Source of the DNA: Phocaeicola coprocola DSM 17136 | GTDB lineage: Bacteria; Bacteroidota; Bacteroidia; Bacteroidales; Bacteroidaceae | Assembly: GCF_000154845.1 (NCBI RefSeq) | Contig: NZ_DS981450.1 | Location: forward strand, 1 to 64,000 | Direction: 5' to 3' | Length of the DNA stretch: 64,000 nucleotides | Shown here: positions 26,337 to 34,094 of the stretch, piece by piece | How the letters are laid out: each line of letters starts with the position of its first letter | How positions within the stretch are numbered: the first letter of the stretch is position 1 | Translations under genes and position numbers: made by a program | The notes under the pieces: model-generated | Database searches by the model: none | Told to the model about the DNA's origin: nothing | Seen by the model: the letters and a program-made list of their open reading frames with translations, nothing else

Positions 26337-27513
26337 TCACTTTTAATTTGCGTATCACATTGTATAGCATGAATCCCACCAGTCCCAGCAACACAAGTTG
26401 CATGAAGATGTTGCGCAGCAAGGCGAACGAGGGCGCCATACCATTAGACAGATACAGCACCAACTGGTGTATCTCATCGGGAAACGAAGCCACAAAGTTT
26501 ACCATAAACTTAGGCAGGATATAGAAGAAGTAGTATCCCATAAACAGATTCACCACCACGGTATACACCAGCAGTCCGTAACGCCCCAGCCGGTTGGTTT
26601 GGAGTAGATAGGGCCTTTCACTCTCCGCACGTCCGCGTATCCGGCTGTACAGATAGTTCAGCAATTCCTTCGAACGGTTGCGTAGGTTGGGGATGCCCAG
26701 CACGTCGGACGCTATCCAGTAGCCGTCGAACTTGAAGAAAGGATTCAGAGTCATGATAAATCCGAGGTTGAGTGTCAGTATCATGTAGCGAAGTGTATCG
26801 CTTCCAGTAGCATAAAACAAGGCAAGCACTGCCAGCAGGATATACATCTGGAAGTATACTCCCGCCAGGTTTACGATGCAACGGTCTGTACGCCGCAAGC
26901 GCCACACCTCGGTCACGTCGGTGTACAGCACGGGGAAGTTAAGGTACAGTCCGAATCCGATTCCTCCGTGGCGGATGCCGAAGTGCTTGCACGCCGAAGC
27001 ATGTCCCAACTCATGGAAGAGCGATGATGCTACCATAAATATCAGCATTCCTATCACCATATAGGCATTGGCGGAACCGTTGAAGGTAAGTAGGTTGTCG
27101 GTGATACAGAAGAAACAGATGTCGGCTGCCAGTACCGCTATCATCAGCGGAAACATTACCGTTTTACGGAACAGAAAGCTACATGCATCCGAAAAGCGGT
27201 CTATCACCGAAGCGGAGAACAGCTCACGTTCGTAGAGGAATGTCCGTTTACGGGGTTTCGCATCGTCGGCAAACATCGGCTGGATCAGCCGTGTTATCAC
27301 GTCCTCCACCTGAGCGTACGAAAACATGCCCTTCTTTTTTTCCACAAAGGCAACTACCGCCTCCTCTTGTGTATTTTCTTGTTGCAGACAGCGGATTAGG
27401 TCTACCACTGGTGCGCCAGCCTCGTAGTGCCGTCCGTTATACACCAGCAAGAAGCGTTCCTTCACCGAGGCCGAAGAAAAATTTTGTATATGTATCTGCT
27501 TATATTTATTCAT
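26320..27513 (-). CDS. PqqD-like/M50 membrane metallopeptidase
   Basis: A 397-residue membrane protein. The first 85 residues resemble the PqqD-like, RiPP-recognition type segment (FLLVYNGRHYEAGAPVVDLIRCL and on). Membrane helices follow, with a zinc-site motif HELGH at 167-171 (SSLFHELGHASACKHFG) and the second M50 motif NPFFKFDGYW with Asp263. This plan matches YydH-like putative peptide zinc metallopeptidases linked to peptide maturation and export. It differs from site-2 proteases, which lack the PqqD-like part. Its start lies 1 base after the OMP stop and its end overlaps the Wzy-like gene. The peptide-processing role is inference; zinc peptidase motifs are seen directly. Confidence 0.82.
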   Translation of the reverse strand: MNKYKQIHIQNFSSASVKERFLLVYNGRHYEAGAPVVDLIRCLQQENTQEEAVVAFVEKKKGMFSYAQVEDVITRLIQPMFADDAKPRKRTFLYERELFSASVIDRFSDACSFLFRKTVMFPLMIAVLAADICFFCITDNLLTFNGSANAYMVIGMLIFMVASSLFHELGHASACKHFGIRHGGIGFGLYLNFPVLYTDVTEVWRLRRTDRCIVNLAGVYFQMYILLAVLALFYATGSDTLRYMILTLNLGFIMTLNPFFKFDGYWIASDVLGIPNLRNRSKELLNYLYSRIRGRAESERPYLLQTNRLGRYGLLVYTVVVNLFMGYYFFYILPKFMVNFVASFPDEIHQLVLYLSNGMAPSFALLRNIFMQLVLLGLVGFMLYNVIRKLKVNVGRR

Positions 27514-27514
27514 T

Positions 27515-29800
27515 CTATTCCACTTTCAATATTGCGCTATTGATATTATAATCAACATCATTTCTGTCACGGGAAGTTTTCTTTCCGAATTCGAATGTAT
27601 AGGCTACCTTTACGTATCCGCTTTGCTGATTATATCGGTAATATTGGTAACGGTCGAAACTATATACCTCCGAAGTCAGATAATTTCGTGTCTTGCTGCT
27701 GTCGATAAACGGATTATTCGTACCTCCTTCCAGTGACCAGTTGCCGTGATTCCAACTCAATGACAGCCCATAACAGCCGTCCTGTTCGCTGTAAATACCA
27801 CTCATACTCAACTCCTTGCTTTTCATTTGTCCGTAGATGTTCAGTGCAAAATCTTTCCAGAAGTAATTGATGTCCAGTTTACCGTACACACTGTTTTCAT
27901 GTTCTTTTTCTGTTCCTGTTATCAATCCACGCTGCCAGCGTCCGCTAATTTTCAAACGTAACGCATCAGTCACCTTGTACGAAAGATCCAATCCACCACG
28001 GAACGAATGATAATCTCCGTCACCTCTGAATGTTTCCACCACTTTATCCCCTTCAATAAAGAAAGCAGGCAGGGTGGTGTTTATCTCCGTATCATACATG
28101 AAGATTCCAAACAAGTTAAAGCGCCCGAACTGTACGCTATAGTTGGCTGATGCCGAATACATGGAAATCTTAGGCAAATATGGATTACCACGTTTCACAT
28201 GAAGCATATCCACTGTCTGCTCAGCCGTGTTGATGGTATTGATTTCGGGATAGGCATTACCTACTGCCATTCCTCCGCCAAGGAACTGCTTCTTGCTGAT
28301 GCTGTACATCAAGGCTACAGAACCTCGCGGGCTGATCCGGCTGATTTTGTCTTGACCATGCAGACGATACTGTAAGGAAGACATACCCGCTTGTGCATCT
28401 AACGTGAGTTTCTTGCTCAACTTGTGATTATAATTAAGAAACAATAAGGTTTCACCCGACCACAGATGTTGCCAGGAAGGAGAATCACCTTTATAGGTAG
28501 TCGAACTGATACGATGTATATGACGAACTTGAGCTGTCAGAGAGTTACCGTGTTTAAACTTGGCATAATATTTCACCGAAGGAGAAAGCGTGTACATTTC
28601 TTCCTGCACATTGCTATGTGAAATAAACTTGTTTTCCAGATACGAGCGGTCATAACTGTTATCGGTGTAATCTCCATTCAGCGTACACTGCAATTTCTGA
28701 TTCTTATTGAAACGGAATTCTCCATATAGGTTTAACGACGGTTTCAGCGAGCGCTGTTCCATCCTGCTATGGGAGGATGAGCTGGGGTATAGCTCCGAAT
28801 AGGTCAGGCTGCTTTCCTGTTCACTGCCCGGCTCTTCACTGTGTACCAACGCCATCTTGGCCATCAGTTTTCGTTTGTTGGTCTGGTTCAATATATTCAA
28901 CTGTGCATATTGTCTATTGTTCTTCTTGCGGTCTAAGTCCGTATTGCCTTGTTTTACAATACTATGTTCCGGAAAATAATAGGTTTCTGTATTTACGCTT
29001 CCCTCATTCTCATATTCTTGCATAGAATGTCCGCCAAACAACGTATATGAAGTATTACCACTATACAGCTTGACTCCCAAGTTATAATCTCCTTTCAGAT
29101 AACCGATTGTCTGGTCCGCATCTGCCGACACATAACCTCCGTTTATCCGCTTCTTGGTAATAAAATTTACGGAAGTTTTATCTCCGGCATATTCTCCGGT
29201 GGGCATATCCATGTATTCTATCCTTTCAATATCTTTCGGGCGTAGATTCTTTATTTCCCGATAGTCTGCTTCGCGTCCGTCTATATATAAAGTGGCGTTT
29301 CCGCCCATGGCTGATACTGTTCCTTTCCGGCGGTCGACATCCATGCCCGGAATCATCAGATTATAAAGCAAATCGTATCCTGTATGTGAGTGTTTCAACT
29401 GCTGCTTGTCGGGAATTATCAGTATTCGGTCGTCTTTACGGATGAATGAACTTCCTTTAATTTCTACATTGTTTAGCATTATATTGTTAGTCTGTAAGGT
29501 AATGACTGGTAATGTCCTGTCATTCTCACCATTGCTAATTACAGGAATTGTCTTGGTAAGATAGCCGATTGAACTGACAGACATCAAATATTCTCCTTTC
29601 CGTACTGTCATTTTATAGTTACCGGTACTATCGGTTGCTGTTCCTTGTACAAAAGTAGAATCCGGTTGTAATAATTGAATTGATGCATAAGGAACAGCAG
29701 TTCCAGTTTCTGATTTTACAATACCTTTCAGTATAGACTGTGCTTGAAGAGGAGTCGTTATCAAACTGCTGAAAAATAAAATTTTTATAATCAATTTCAT
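27515..29800 (-). CDS. Outer-membrane beta-barrel protein with carboxypeptidase-regulatory-like domain
   Basis: A 761-residue exported barrel protein. A signal peptide (residues 1-20, ending PLQAQ) precedes a CarboxypepD_reg-like domain (KGIVKSETGTAVPYASIQLL). A plug-like region follows with MGGNATLYIDGREADYREIK and RPKDIERIEYMDMPTGEYAG, then about 550 residues of alternating barrel sequence. It belongs to the TonB-receptor-like OMP family of Bacteroidetes, distinct from SusC. There is no SusD partner, and instead it heads an operon with an M50 peptidase, a Wzy-like protein and a transglutaminase-fold lipoprotein. It may import or export the cluster product. Lower GC than the two genes after it. 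Confidence 0.85.
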   Translation of the reverse strand: MKLIIKILFFSSLITTPLQAQSILKGIVKSETGTAVPYASIQLLQPDSTFVQGTATDSTGNYKMTVRKGEYLMSVSSIGYLTKTIPVISNGENDRTLPVITLQTNNIMLNNVEIKGSSFIRKDDRILIIPDKQQLKHSHTGYDLLYNLMIPGMDVDRRKGTVSAMGGNATLYIDGREADYREIKNLRPKDIERIEYMDMPTGEYAGDKTSVNFITKKRINGGYVSADADQTIGYLKGDYNLGVKLYSGNTSYTLFGGHSMQEYENEGSVNTETYYFPEHSIVKQGNTDLDRKKNNRQYAQLNILNQTNKRKLMAKMALVHSEEPGSEQESSLTYSELYPSSSSHSRMEQRSLKPSLNLYGEFRFNKNQKLQCTLNGDYTDNSYDRSYLENKFISHSNVQEEMYTLSPSVKYYAKFKHGNSLTAQVRHIHRISSTTYKGDSPSWQHLWSGETLLFLNYNHKLSKKLTLDAQAGMSSLQYRLHGQDKISRISPRGSVALMYSISKKQFLGGGMAVGNAYPEINTINTAEQTVDMLHVKRGNPYLPKISMYSASANYSVQFGRFNLFGIFMYDTEINTTLPAFFIEGDKVVETFRGDGDYHSFRGGLDLSYKVTDALRLKISGRWQRGLITGTEKEHENSVYGKLDINYFWKDFALNIYGQMKSKELSMSGIYSEQDGCYGLSLSWNHGNWSLEGGTNNPFIDSSKTRNYLTSEVYSFDRYQYYRYNQQSGYVKVAYTFEFGKKTSRDRNDVDYNINSAILKVE

Positions 29801-29815
29801 AATCTTTAAAATTAT

Positions 29816-29850
29816 GAGATTTAGGAATACTGACTAGATTCCTAAATCTC
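29816..29850 (-). terminator. 13-bp hairpin between micro-ORF and OMP gene
   Basis: Bases 29816-29828 and 29838-29850 are perfect reverse complements with a 9-base loop, 16 bases upstream of the OMP start. On the minus strand the stem is followed by ATAATTTT. It may be a weak terminator or attenuator that lets a small upstream transcript exceed the operon message. Confidence 0.6.
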
Positions 29851-29865
29851 AATACAATAACTGTG

Positions 29866-29940
29866 TTACCAATCATAACCATGACAACTCATACCTGGAC
29901 ATTTGTATTCATCACAATGCCCTAGAGTATCAATATCCAA
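29866..29940 (-). CDS. Possible Cys-rich micro-peptide upstream of the OMP-M50 operon
   Basis: A 24-codon frame reading to TAA, with C-terminal sequence HCDEYKCPGMSCHGYDW: three Cys spaced CX4CX4C, ending in an aromatic/acidic tail. It sits on the operon strand between a palindrome and a hairpin, where a precursor-peptide gene would be expected for a PqqD-like/M50 maturation system. Against it: the only usable start is TTG at 29940, an in-frame TAA lies four codons before that TTG, and no double-glycine leader is present. It could equally be a truncated or chance frame. Confidence 0.25.
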   Translation of the reverse strand: MDIDTLGHCDEYKCPGMSCHGYDW

Positions 29941-29943
29941 TAC

Positions 29944-29963
29944 TTCGGTAAATTTTTACCGAA
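29944..29963. repeat. Perfect 9-bp palindrome upstream of the micro-ORF
   Basis: TTCGGTAAA (29944-29952) and TTTACCGAA (29955-29963) are exact reverse complements separated by two bases. It could be an operator for a dimeric regulator or part of a transcript hairpin. No second copy was noticed in the window. Confidence 0.6.
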
Positions 29964-29970
29964 AGATTAA

Positions 29971-30051
29971 AAGTTAAACAACAGAACCGGCAAAAGCTGG
30001 TTCGGAAACACTAAAGAGGTCATTGAAATGTTGTCAAAAACGAATGGTTAA
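29971..30051 (+). pseudogene. Possible gene-end remnant beside the IS element
   Basis: A plus-strand frame without a start codon reads KLNNRTGKSWFGNTKEVIEM and then LSKTNG to a stop at 30049-30051. The composition is protein-like and it may be the C-terminal tail of a gene lost when the IS inserted or rearranged. Family unknown. The remainder of 30052-30114 shows nothing. Confidence 0.2.
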
Positions 30052-30114
30052 GCATGAAGAAATGTGCTGAAAAAAGAGAGCTAACCTGCTGATAATAAAG
30101 GAGGAAAGTATTGC

Positions 30115-31406
30115 ATAATTCGTTATTTCTTAGTAAATTAGAAGTCTCTGAACTCTTCTGATTATGACTAAAGAAACACTCCTTATGCAATACCAATCCG
30201 AGTGCCTGTCGGCTCTCAAATCAGTAGCGAATATACACAAACCTTTTGAAAAAGCATTCATGGACACCATGAAATTATTCATGGCCATCCCGGATCGTAT
30301 AAATTTCCTTCAATTGGGCAGATATGGCTGTTTCTCAGAACAGACTTATCGCAACCTTTTTGAGCATGAAACTTTCGACTGGTTTGCGTTCAACGGATCT
30401 ATCATCAGCAAGCATCTCACAGGCAAAAGAAAAGCCATTGCCATCGACCCTTCCTATATTCCCAAATCAGGCAAGAAGACACCTTGGATAGGTTACTTCT
30501 GGTCCGGTTGTGCAGGAGAGTACAAGCGTGGACTGGAAATCATGGGCATCGGTGTCATTGACATCGACAACCATGAATGCATGACTTTAGGTTCCATTCA
30601 GACACCGGATTGTAAGACCTTGGATAATATGGACAAGAACCTTGTTGACTGGTACAGCTGCTATCTTATCAGCAGAAAAGACAAGCTACAGAGCCTGTCC
30701 AGAACGGTGGTTGCAGACGCATTCTTTTCCAAGGAAACTTTCGTAACGCCTATGTGTGAGAACGGTTTCCATGTCATCAGCCGCTTTAGGAATGATGTTG
30801 TCCTGTACTATCCGACATTGGAAAAGAAAACAGGAAAACGTGGTCATCCCAAGTGGTTTGACGGCAGGATTGACTTTGCCAATCTGGATTTGACCCGGTG
30901 CAAGGAATACGAGGTGAACAAAGGAAAGCTATACGGATTGAGGGTTTATGCTAAAGCTTTCAAAAGGTATGTTTCCTTAGCCGTCTGGTATCCGATGGAC
31001 GGAAGAACAGACAAGTGGCAACTTTATTTCTCTACAGACGATTCCATGGATGGACGCGAGGTGCTGGATTATTACAGAACCAGGTTCCAGTTGGAATTTT
31101 GCTTTAGAGATGGCAAGCAGCATGCAGGAATCACCAGCTGCCAGTCTACCGACTTCAGGAAATTGGATTTTCACTTCAATGCATCGCTTGCTGCTGTCAA
31201 CTTGGCCAAAGCGGCATGTAAGAGGCTCGGAATAACCTATTCCATATCCTCCTGCAAGTCTTTCATACACAATGCTTATATGCTTGAACGATTTATTTGC
31301 GTGTTTGGGATTAGCCCAGACCCGCAAGTTATTGACAAACTTTTCAAAGAACTCATTTTATTTACTGCCAGAGCCGCTTAGGCTTGGCGAATTTTTAACG
31401 AACTAT
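30115..31406 (+). mobile_element. IS4-group insertion sequence
   Basis: The transposase gene is bracketed by short inverted repeats: ATAATTCGTTA at 30115-30125 and its near-complement TAACGAACTAT at 31396-31406 (10 of 11 bases match). The outer bases on each side do not agree, so no target-site duplication is visible. The right end lies inside a GT8 glycosyltransferase gene. The exact ends could differ by a few bases. Confidence 0.7.
30164..31381 (+). CDS. IS4-group DDE transposase
   Basis: A 405-residue transposase. First acidic motif AIDPSYIPKSGKKTPW, second VVADAFFSKETFV, and the IS4 signature Y-(2)-R-(3)-E-(6)-K exactly in YRTRFQLEFCFRDGK. The frame is intact from ATG to stop, so the element may still be active. 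It is transcribed opposite to both neighbouring gene groups. Confidence 0.92.
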   Translation: MTKETLLMQYQSECLSALKSVANIHKPFEKAFMDTMKLFMAIPDRINFLQLGRYGCFSEQTYRNLFEHETFDWFAFNGSIISKHLTGKRKAIAIDPSYIPKSGKKTPWIGYFWSGCAGEYKRGLEIMGIGVIDIDNHECMTLGSIQTPDCKTLDNMDKNLVDWYSCYLISRKDKLQSLSRTVVADAFFSKETFVTPMCENGFHVISRFRNDVVLYYPTLEKKTGKRGHPKWFDGRIDFANLDLTRCKEYEVNKGKLYGLRVYAKAFKRYVSLAVWYPMDGRTDKWQLYFSTDDSMDGREVLDYYRTRFQLEFCFRDGKQHAGITSCQSTDFRKLDFHFNASLAAVNLAKAACKRLGITYSISSCKSFIHNAYMLERFICVFGISPDPQVIDKLFKELILFTARAA

Positions 31407-31655
31407 TGTTACTTCATAGGCATTTTTAAATGATTCTCCTACGTTAAAAAAAGAAACACGACAATCTTTAGAATAAAAATCTTGTATTTTTAAAATTTGG
31501 CTTCTATATTCTGATGAAAGATTTTCTTCATTATATAAAATGAAGAAATCATAGTAGGTATTTGTATGCTTGTTTAAAAGCATTGAAGTAATACATACAC
31601 CAGCTGGCATTACCATATTTTTGTCAAAACAAAAAAATATAGGAATTTTATTCAT
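31407..31655 (-). pseudogene. Truncated GT8-family glycosyltransferase (N-terminal 82 or so residues)
   Basis: The fragment starts normally at 31655 with the GT8 opening (IPIFFCFDKNMVMPAGVCIT, then SMLLN). It continues through YYDFFILYNEENLSSEYRSQ to FKNAYEV, where it runs into the IS end and stops after four foreign codons. GT8 enzymes need a DxD motif and about 250-300 residues, both missing here. The rest of the gene is not found on the other side of the IS, so the insertion was accompanied by loss or rearrangement. A -7 box is kept upstream. Confidence 0.82.
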
Positions 31656-31726
31656 ATTTGTTTATTTTTTAACTAAGCGGGTGGCTTGGATTACTGAATG
31701 AATAATCCGATAAATTATTTTGTTTA

Positions 31727-31734
31727 CAAAGTTA
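31727..31734 (-). promoter_or_regulatory. Bacteroides -7 box for the truncated GT8 gene
   Basis: CAAAGTTA on the plus strand reads TAACTTTG on the minus strand, 71 bases upstream of the GT8 ATG. Confidence 0.45.
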
Positions 31735-32064
31735 TAGTTTTTACTAGATAAACACAATTTTGTCCCTTTAAAATGTTTATATTGATATGTTTCATATGTA
31801 AACTTTTGCTTTTTATATATAAAATGTTCTTTTCTTAAAATACTGCTTGTCTTTTTGTTTTTTGTTAGGTAAGGGTGGTATATTTAAAAGATGTATATAC
31901 TTCGCAGATAGAAGAAAAATTAATTAGAAAACAAACTCTTCTTAGATGTTTATTTATAATTACTTGTTCTTTTTCTAAAAACATCCTCATCTTTTTTTAT
32001 TTTTCGTACAAATCCATAGAACCTATTGTACAAAAAAAGAAGTAAAATTTGTAGAGAAAAAAAT
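31735..32064. other. A/T-rich intergenic stretch
   Basis: About 330 bases without a supported gene between the GT8 promoter and the ABC-transporter terminator. It is strongly A/T-rich and shows no ORF, repeat or RNA that I can support. Confidence 0.6.
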
Positions 32065-32103
32065 AAAAGGTCTTGTACTTTTCTTTTTTATACAAGACCT
32101 TTT
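32065..32103 (-). terminator. Intrinsic terminator of the ABC exporter gene
   Basis: Arms 32065-32077 and 32091-32103 form a perfect 13-bp stem. On the minus strand it is followed by a T-rich run, 32 bases beyond the ABC gene stop. Confidence 0.85.
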
Positions 32104-32134
32104 GGTTATATTATACGTTTGGTATGGTCAGAAT

Positions 32135-33967
32135 CTACAGAGCCTGCATATCGTTCAAACGTTTATAGTAACCGTTTTTCTGGAGCAGCTCTTCGTGTCT
32201 GCCGCTTTCTACGATACGGCCTTCATAGAGTACATAAATGCAGTCGGCATTCTTGATAGTCGACAAGCGATGTGCGATAGCAATAGTAGTGCGGGTCTTC
32301 ATCAAACGTTCCAAAGCCTCCTGTACCAGGCGTTCACTTTCTGTATCAAGGGCAGAAGTAGCTTCGTCCAGAATCAAGATGGCCGGGTTTTTCAAGATGG
32401 CACGGGCTATCGAGATACGTTGACGCTGTCCTCCTGAAAGGCGGCAGCCGCGGTCGCCAATGTTGGTGTCGTAGCCTTTTTCACTTTCCATAATGAAATC
32501 GTGGGCATTGGCTATCTTGGCAGCGGCAACAACTTGTTCCATGGTGGCATTGTCTACACCGAAAGCAATGTTGTTGAAGAAACTGTCGTTGAACAGGATG
32601 GCTTCCTGATTTACATTACCTATCAGTCCGCGGAGGTCTTTTACTACCAGATCTTTAATATTTTTTCCGTCTATCAGAATTTCACCAGCCTGCACATCGT
32701 GAAAGCGGGGAACTAAATCGACTAGTGTTGACTTTCCTGAACCACTTTGTCCTACCAATGCAATAGTCTGTCCTTTGCGTACTTTCAGGCTGACGTCGTG
32801 GAGTACTTCATGCGTGCCGTAGCTGAACGAAATATTGCGGAATTCCAGTCCTTCTTTCATTTCGCTGATATGTTCGGCATCGGTACGTTCTGTAATGTTG
32901 TTTGGAGCTTTCAGAATCTTGTCTACACGTTCCATTGAAGCGAGCCCCTTCGGGATATTGTAACTTGCCTTGGAGAAATCTTTCAACGGGTTGATGATGC
33001 TGTAAAGTATCACCATATAGAAAATGAAGGTAGAAGCGTTGATGGTAGAGTTAGCACTTAGAATCAGTGAACCACCAAACCAAAGTACAAGTACGATGAG
33101 TACGGTTCCCAAGAACTCGCTCATCGGGTGGGCAAGACTCTGGCGCATGGCTACGCGATTGGTTGCACTACGATATTCATTACTGCACTTCACGAAGCGG
33201 TTTATCATTTTTTCTTCTGCGATAAATGCCTTGATGATACGCATACCGCCTAATGTTTCTTCCAACTGCGACATGGTTTCGCTCCATTTGTTCTGGGCTT
33301 CGAGCGACTGGCGTTTCAGTTTGCGTCCTACACGTCCCATGATCCATCCCATAACTGGCAGCACGATGATGGTAAACAGGGTAAGTTGCCAGCTGGTTAC
33401 AATCAGGGTGGCGAAATAAGAGATGATAAGAATCGGGTTTTTCAACAGCATGTCGAGTGAGCTGGTGATGGAGTTTTCTATTTCGCCAACGTCGCCGCTC
33501 ATACGGGCGATGATGTCACCTTTTCGTTCGTCAGATAGGAAGCTGAGTGGGAGGTACATTACCTTTGAATAAACCATGATGCGGATATCGCGTACTACAC
33601 CGGTACGAAGCGGAATCATGATGGCTGTAGAACCGAAATAGCATGCGGTTTTCAGCAGGGTCATTCCTGCAAGGAAAAGTCCCAGCCAAAGTAAAGTAGT
33701 GGCAGGGCCGAATATTTCTATCAATTCGGATACGTAATAATAGAAATTATTTACGGCAACGTCTTTCAGTTCTCCGCTTCCCCATTCCATAAAATGATAT
33801 ACTTTTTCTGACTCTCCAGTCTTGAACAGGATGTTCAGAATCGGTATAAGAAGTGAAAAAGAGAAGACATTGAATATTGCCGACAGCAGATTAAGACCTA
33901 TTGCTCCGACAACATACTTTTTGTAGGGCGAAATGAACCGCCGCATCATTTGGAAAAATTCTTTCAT
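32135..33967 (-). CDS. MsbA-like ABC exporter (fused permease and ATPase)
   Basis: A 610-residue half-transporter that works as a homodimer. Six hydrophobic segments fill the first 330 residues. The ATPase part has Walker A GQSGSGKST (about 404-412), signature LSGGQRQR (about 507), Walker B ILILDEATSALD and the switch His in AHRLSTI. Such proteins flip lipid A-core or other lipids, or export drugs. The lipid A acyltransferase-like gene is divergently placed just upstream, which fits an MsbA role, but substrate is not proven by sequence. Confidence 0.92.
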   Translation of the reverse strand: MKEFFQMMRRFISPYKKYVVGAIGLNLLSAIFNVFSFSLLIPILNILFKTGESEKVYHFMEWGSGELKDVAVNNFYYYVSELIEIFGPATTLLWLGLFLAGMTLLKTACYFGSTAIMIPLRTGVVRDIRIMVYSKVMYLPLSFLSDERKGDIIARMSGDVGEIENSITSSLDMLLKNPILIISYFATLIVTSWQLTLFTIIVLPVMGWIMGRVGRKLKRQSLEAQNKWSETMSQLEETLGGMRIIKAFIAEEKMINRFVKCSNEYRSATNRVAMRQSLAHPMSEFLGTVLIVLVLWFGGSLILSANSTINASTFIFYMVILYSIINPLKDFSKASYNIPKGLASMERVDKILKAPNNITERTDAEHISEMKEGLEFRNISFSYGTHEVLHDVSLKVRKGQTIALVGQSGSGKSTLVDLVPRFHDVQAGEILIDGKNIKDLVVKDLRGLIGNVNQEAILFNDSFFNNIAFGVDNATMEQVVAAAKIANAHDFIMESEKGYDTNIGDRGCRLSGGQRQRISIARAILKNPAILILDEATSALDTESERLVQEALERLMKTRTTIAIAHRLSTIKNADCIYVLYEGRIVESGRHEELLQKNGYYKRLNDMQAL

Positions 33968-33998
33968 GCAGGAAAAATTTCTGTTATAATATAGTGCA

Positions 33999-34006
33999 CA
34001 AAGATA
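33999..34006 (-). promoter_or_regulatory. Bacteroides -7 box for the ABC exporter
   Basis: CAAAGATA on the plus strand reads TATCTTTG on the minus strand, 31 bases upstream of the ATG at 33967. It is divergent from the box at 34061. Confidence 0.55.
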
Positions 34007-34060
34007 GTGTAATTTATTGTTTTATTTTATATAAAGCAGGTGCTTTTGCATATTATTTTA

Positions 34061-34068
34061 TAAATTTG
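34061..34068 (+). promoter_or_regulatory. Bacteroides -7 box (TAAATTTG) for the acyltransferase operon
   Basis: TAAATTTG matches TAnnTTTG, 26 bases before the ATG at 34095. Confidence 0.5.
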
Positions 34069-34094
34069 CACTTTAACTGAAACATGGCAATTCA

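Noticed and set aside
26320-27513. Site-2 protease (RseP/SpoIVFB) for anti-sigma cleavage
   Set aside because: No PDZ domain, and a PqqD-like N-terminus and operon partners point to peptide processing instead.
31656-32064. Hidden gene or RNA in the A/T-rich gap
   Set aside because: Only a 6-bp hairpin and the -7 box were found; no ORF or RNA fold beyond what A/T-rich sequence gives by chance.
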